Of a DNA stretch of 64,000 nt, positions 60,503 to 64,000 are shown piece after piece. A model generated the notes under the pieces. The model saw only the letters and a program-made list of their open reading frames with translations. It had not been told where the DNA came from and made no database searches. This stretch comes from Bradyrhizobium sp. CCBAU 51627 (GTDB lineage: Bacteria; Pseudomonadota; Alphaproteobacteria; Rhizobiales; Xanthobacteraceae): assembly GCF_028128765.1 (NCBI RefSeq), contig NZ_LBJG01000090.1, forward strand, positions 124,001 to 188,000, in the 5' to 3' direction. Both the position numbers and the translations under genes were made by a program. Position 1 is the stretch's first letter. Every line of letters begins with the position of its first letter.

Positions 60503-62350
60503 TCATCCGCCGCGCGCGTCGTGCACGGCTGGAGGCTTCTTCGCGTAGATCTGCTCGATCTCGGCGGTGAAGCGGCGCTCGAGCGCCGGGCGCTTGTTCT
60601 TCAGCGTCGGCGTCAGCAACCCCGCGCCAATGGTCCATGGGTCCAGCGTCCACCAGACGGCACGCGGCGTCGCGTAGGACGGATAGGCTTTCACGGCCGC
60701 GGCGATTCTGGCGAGCAGAGCGGCGCGCTCCGCCGCTCCGCCTTGCCGGCCGCTGGCCGCGAGCCGTTCCTTCTCCTGCACCCAGGCCTTCGCGTTGAGC
60801 ACGACCAGCGCCGCGAGGAAGGGGCGCTGCTCGCCGACCACCAGCGCCTGCTCGAACAGGGGATCGGCGAGGATCGCGGTCTCCAGATCCACCGGCGCGA
60901 TCTTCTCGCCGGTCGAGGTGACCAGGATGTCCTTGAGGCGACCGGTGATGGTGATGCGTCCGTTCTCGATCCGCGCCTGGTCGCCGGTGTGCAGCCAGCC
61001 GTCGGGCTCCTTCACGCGCCGCGTCTCGTCCGGCTTGTTCCAGTAGCCCAGCATCACGCTCGGCCCGCGCACGAGCAGCTCATCGTTCTCGCCCAGCCTG
61101 ACCTCGACGCCGTCAAGGACATGACCGACCGAACGCGGATCGTTGTCCTCGATGGTGTTGACGGAGACCACCGGCGAGGTCTCGGTCATGCCGTAGCCCT
61201 GGAGGATGTCGAGCCCGAGCGCGAGGAAGAGGCGGATCACCGGCTCTGCGATCGGGGCGCCACCGGAGACCGCGACTCGCAGACGACCGCCGAGCTGTGC
61301 CAGCACCTTGTCGGCGACGACCCGCTTCAGCAGCGGCCAGATCAGCCGATCGAGCGGCGACAGCATACCGTGCCCCTGCCGCGCGTCGAAACGCCTGCTA
61401 CCTACGGCGAGCGTGAGGTCGAACAGCGCGCGTTCCAAAGCTCCGGCCGCGGCGCGGTGCTGCATGATCAGCGCCGACATGCGCTCGTAAATCCGCGGCA
61501 CTGAAACCAGCACCGTCGGCCGAACGTGCTTCAAATCCTCCGACAGCAGCGGCACCGAGCGCGCATAGGCCACGCAGGCGCCCGCCGCGATCGGATAGTA
61601 GTAGCCGCCGGTACGCTCGAATGTGTGCGAAAGCGGCAGAAAGGACAGAAAGACGTCATCCGGCGCGGCCGCGATGCGCTGCGCGATCGCCTTCACATTG
61701 GCGACAACGTTGCCGTGCGACAGCATCACGCCCTTCGGCCGCCCGGTCGTGCCGGAGGTGTAGACGATGGCGGCAAGATCGTCCGGTTTCACCGCGACAT
61801 CCGCCATTGGCGCGGTCGCGCCGGGCGCGGCGGCGAGCCAGCGGTCGAGCGCGACGACGCGCGCGTCTGCTACCGCCGCTCCGCTCGCATCCGCGCAGAT
61901 GATGCGCCTGAGATGGTCGAGCGGCGGGCCGGCGGCAACAATCGCCTGCCAACGCTCGAGCGTATCGACGAACAGGAACTGGGCGCCCGAGTCGGCAAGG
62001 ATGTAGGCGATGCTGTCGGGATTGTCGACCGCATGCATCGGCACCGGCACGAGACCGCGCGACAGCGCCGCCTGGTCCATCGCGATATGCGCCGTGCCGT
62101 TCGGCATCAGGATCGCAACGCGCTCGCCGGGCGCGAAGCCTTCGGCGGCGAGCGCCCGGCGCCAGATCTCGAATTCCGCGTTGATCTCCTGCCAGGACTG
62201 GCTGATCCAGCGGCCCACCGAGGCGTCGAAATGCCGATAGGCTTCCGCTGCCGGCGTAGCACCGACGCGCCAGCGCAGGAGCTGCGGCAGTGTCGTCACG
62301 TCGGCGAGCGTGCCGGGCTCGCCTTGCGTCTGCGGGGTCTGGTCTGCCAT
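60503..62350 (-). CDS. Long-chain acyl-CoA synthetase (FAA1/FadD15-like)
   Basis: 615 residues from ATG 62350 (MADQTPQTQGEPGTLADVTT); MDPAGLQ at 62389 is in frame. An ANL enzyme of the longer FAA1 class: VYTSGTTGRPKGVMLSHGNV (P-loop), LPLSHTFERTGGYYYPIAAG, RPTVLVSVPRIYERMSALIM, VSGGAPIAEPVIRLFLALGL, LQGYGMTETSPVVSVNT, DGWLHTGDQARIENGRITIT and GRLKDILVTSTGEKIAPVDL, ending LTPTLKNKRPALERRFTAEI with the catalytic lysine. It activates long-chain fatty acids. It follows the oleate hydratase fragment, fitting a lipid-metabolism context. Confidence 0.9.
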   Translation of the reverse strand: MADQTPQTQGEPGTLADVTTLPQLLRWRVGATPAAEAYRHFDASVGRWISQSWQEINAEFEIWRRALAAEGFAPGERVAILMPNGTAHIAMDQAALSRGLVPVPMHAVDNPDSIAYILADSGAQFLFVDTLERWQAIVAAGPPLDHLRRIICADASGAAVADARVVALDRWLAAAPGATAPMADVAVKPDDLAAIVYTSGTTGRPKGVMLSHGNVVANVKAIAQRIAAAPDDVFLSFLPLSHTFERTGGYYYPIAAGACVAYARSVPLLSEDLKHVRPTVLVSVPRIYERMSALIMQHRAAAGALERALFDLTLAVGSRRFDARQGHGMLSPLDRLIWPLLKRVVADKVLAQLGGRLRVAVSGGAPIAEPVIRLFLALGLDILQGYGMTETSPVVSVNTIEDNDPRSVGHVLDGVEVRLGENDELLVRGPSVMLGYWNKPDETRRVKEPDGWLHTGDQARIENGRITITGRLKDILVTSTGEKIAPVDLETAILADPLFEQALVVGEQRPFLAALVVLNAKAWVQEKERLAASGRQGGAAERAALLARIAAAVKAYPSYATPRAVWWTLDPWTIGAGLLTPTLKNKRPALERRFTAEIEQIYAKKPPAVHDARGG

Positions 62351-62474
62351 GTTTTTACTCGGGATATCCTGCAATCCCGCAGGATCCACCGGATCGCAAG
62401 CTATGCCAACCGGTCCCCGGCAAGATTGATCCTGAGCAAAACGCCAGGCCGCGACCGTGCAGGAGCCAGGCTCG

Positions 62475-64000
62475 CTAGGCGACTGCCTGCCACTTGGGTG
62501 CGGTCGAGGATGGCGAGGCGATATCTGCGAGCGGCACCGGCTTGCGAAAGAAATAGCCCTGGCCTAGCGGAATGCCGAGCGCGCCTATTTCGTTGACCTG
62601 CTCCTGGGTCTCGACGCCTTCGGCGACGATCGCGAGGTTGAGCGTCCGCACCAGCTGGACGATTGATCCCAGCACGGCGCGCGTCTCGGGCCGGTCGATC
62701 CGATCCATGAACGCCTTGTCGACCTTGACCTTGTCGAATGGAAAGGCGGTCAGGTATGAAAGCGACGAATAGCCGACCCCGAAATCGTCGAGCGCGATCG
62801 ACACTCCGAGAGCTTTCAGGCTCCGCAGCGTCTTCAGATTCTCGGCGCTGTCAGCCAGGAACACGCTCTCGGTGATTTCAAGCTCCAGCCGGCGTTCGGG
62901 AAGCCCGCTCTCGGCGAGCGCGAACTTCACGACGTCGACGAGGTTGCTCTTGGTGAACTGGACGGCCGACAGATTGACGGCGACCTTCACGTCATCCGGC
63001 AATTTCATCGCATCGCGGCACGCCTTTGCCAGCACTAGATTTCCGAGCTCGACGATCAGCCCGGCCTCCTCGGCGATCGGAATGAATTCCGTCGGTGGGA
63101 CGAAGCCTCGGGCCACGTGGTGCCAGCGTGCGAGCGCTTCCACCGAAACCGTTCGGCCCGTGCCGAGCTCGACCACCGGCTGGTAGAAGACCTCGATCTC
63201 CTCGCGCCAGATCGCCTCGCGCAATTCAATCTCGAGGAGACTGCGCTGGTCGGCCTCGACCTTCAGGTCCGGCGAATAGACGTTGGAGCAATTGCGGCCC
63301 GCATTTTTCGACTTGTACAACGCAAGGTCGGCATTGCGGAGCACTTCGTCGATTCGCGTCCCATGCTCGGGCACCAAAGCGACGCCGATGCTGCACCCGA
63401 TTACGACCGGATGGCCGTCAATCTCGTAAGGGGCAGCAAGCGCCTTGACGAGCCGGTCCGCCAGGATGGCCGTGCTGTCCTCGAGCGACCCCCGGCCCGG
63501 CATCACGATCAGCGCGAATTCATCGCCTCCCATTCGCGCCGCGGTATCGACCTCGCGTATTTCGGCCTTGATCCGGGCAGCGACCTGACTGAGCAGCGCA
63601 TCGCCGGACTGATGACCAAGGGCATCGTTGACCGACTTGAACTTGTCGAGGTCGCACAGAAGCACGGCGAAAGGCGTCTTCATCCGCCGGTATCTCGCCA
63701 GAGCCTCGTCGATTCGTTCCTTGAACAGGTTGCGGTTTGCCAGTCCCGTCAAGCTGTCATAATGGGCAAGCTTCTCGATCCGGTCCTCGGACGCCTTACG
63801 CTCGGTGATGTCCTGATGCATCGCAACCCAGCCGCCGTCCTGGCGCCGACCGTAGGAAATGTAGACGATCCGGCCATTGGGGAATGTCAGCGTATTCGAC
63901 GTGTGTTCCGACGTGGCAAGCCGGCGCTTCAGATCGCTTAGATATCCGCTAAGATCCGACACGGCATCCTGGTGGGCGAACACCTCGTGGAAGGTCATTC
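62475..64000 (-). CDS. PAS-GGDEF-EAL cyclic-di-GMP protein (5' end outside the window)
   Basis: At least 507 codons; the frame is open at base 64000, so the N-terminus is likely outside (an ATG at 63998 is the first visible codon that could start). A PAS region (NGRIVYISYGRRQDGGWVAM, then HQDITERK) precedes GGDEF with an intact active site at 157-161 (ARMGGDEFALIV) and an I-site RxxD at 148-151. An EAL domain follows with EALARWHH, NLSAVQF, EITESVFL, DDFGVGYSSLSYL and KVDKAFM intact. Both diguanylate cyclase and phosphodiesterase activities are plausible. It is the last gene in the window. Confidence 0.92.
   Translation of the reverse strand, partial: MTFHEVFAHQDAVSDLSGYLSDLKRRLATSEHTSNTLTFPNGRIVYISYGRRQDGGWVAMHQDITERKASEDRIEKLAHYDSLTGLANRNLFKERIDEALARYRRMKTPFAVLLCDLDKFKSVNDALGHQSGDALLSQVAARIKAEIREVDTAARMGGDEFALIVMPGRGSLEDSTAILADRLVKALAAPYEIDGHPVVIGCSIGVALVPEHGTRIDEVLRNADLALYKSKNAGRNCSNVYSPDLKVEADQRSLLEIELREAIWREEIEVFYQPVVELGTGRTVSVEALARWHHVARGFVPPTEFIPIAEEAGLIVELGNLVLAKACRDAMKLPDDVKVAVNLSAVQFTKSNLVDVVKFALAESGLPERRLELEITESVFLADSAENLKTLRSLKALGVSIALDDFGVGYSSLSYLTAFPFDKVKVDKAFMDRIDRPETRAVLGSIVQLVRTLNLAIVAEGVETQEQVNEIGALGIPLGQGYFFRKPVPLADIASPSSTAPKWQAVA

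Overview
The window looks like a chromosomal segment of a high-GC alphaproteobacterium of the order Hyphomicrobiales, most likely Bradyrhizobium or a close relative in the Nitrobacteraceae. The basis is strong GC bias in codon use, an ispH-thrB-rnhA block beside a DUF1013/TrcR-type cell-cycle regulator, an NdvA-type cyclic glucan exporter, many small exported proteins of rhizobial type, and GTCAT...ATGAC palindromic intergenic repeats. The genus is an inference. No tRNA, rRNA, CRISPR array, intact insertion sequence or prophage was seen.

Layout. 1-2678 (minus) is the N-terminal 892 codons of a large regulator (BTAD/SARP-like domain, class III cyclase-like domain, STAND-type ATPase). 2.8-6.3 kb is an accessory zone: two small exported proteins built on a duplicated leader, an outer-membrane barrel translationally coupled to a small exported partner, a frameshifted second copy of that partner, and an IS66 transposase remnant. 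6.3-8.7 kb holds a plant-type ketol-acid reductoisomerase divergent from an IclR regulator, with palindromes between them. 8.9-11 kb holds a DUF6314 protein, small proteins and an AraC-type regulator lacking its sensory half. 11.2-16.6 kb holds a membrane-anchored DUF2235 hydrolase followed by a NarL-type response regulator and a 7TM histidine kinase. 16.8-19.5 kb is small exported or anchored proteins.

19.7-24.4 kb is an acyl-CoA/nitronate cluster: two nitronate monooxygenase paralogues around an acyl-CoA ligase and a thioesterase-like protein. 24.7-28.3 kb carries aspartase, an exported protein, a YqaA/DedA membrane protein, a HisE-type pyrophosphohydrolase and a Tyr/Gly-rich protein. 28.6-34.6 kb carries the NdvA exporter, a D,D-carboxypeptidase with a Lys/Ala tail, FadD and a 1-Cys peroxiredoxin. 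34.8-38.2 kb is housekeeping (rnhA, thrB, ispH, DUF1013). 38.3-46.9 kb carries an OmpW-type porin, a lipoprotein, propionyl/acetyl-CoA synthetase, a tandem TPR/LprI-like pair, a CPA1 antiporter and a membrane protein.

47.0-51.4 kb is a TAXI-type TRAP uptake system with a coupled DUF1850 protein and an SDR oxidoreductase. 51.6-60.2 kb carries exported proteins, a Nudix CoA-pyrophosphatase, a PaaI-type thioesterase, an aldo/keto reductase, a TPR protein and an IpdAB-like CoA-transferase pair. 60.2-64 kb ends with an oleate hydratase fragment, a second long-chain acyl-CoA synthetase and a GGDEF-EAL protein that runs off the edge.

The recurring theme is acyl-CoA metabolism: four adenylate-forming ligases, two thioesterase-type proteins, a CoA-transferase pair and an oleate hydratase remnant, together with envelope proteins. 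The strongest candidates for something little described are the duplicated-leader peptides next to the large regulator, the coupled barrel/small-protein pair, and the plant-type KARI with its own IclR regulator. None of these is proven to be a new system from sequence alone.
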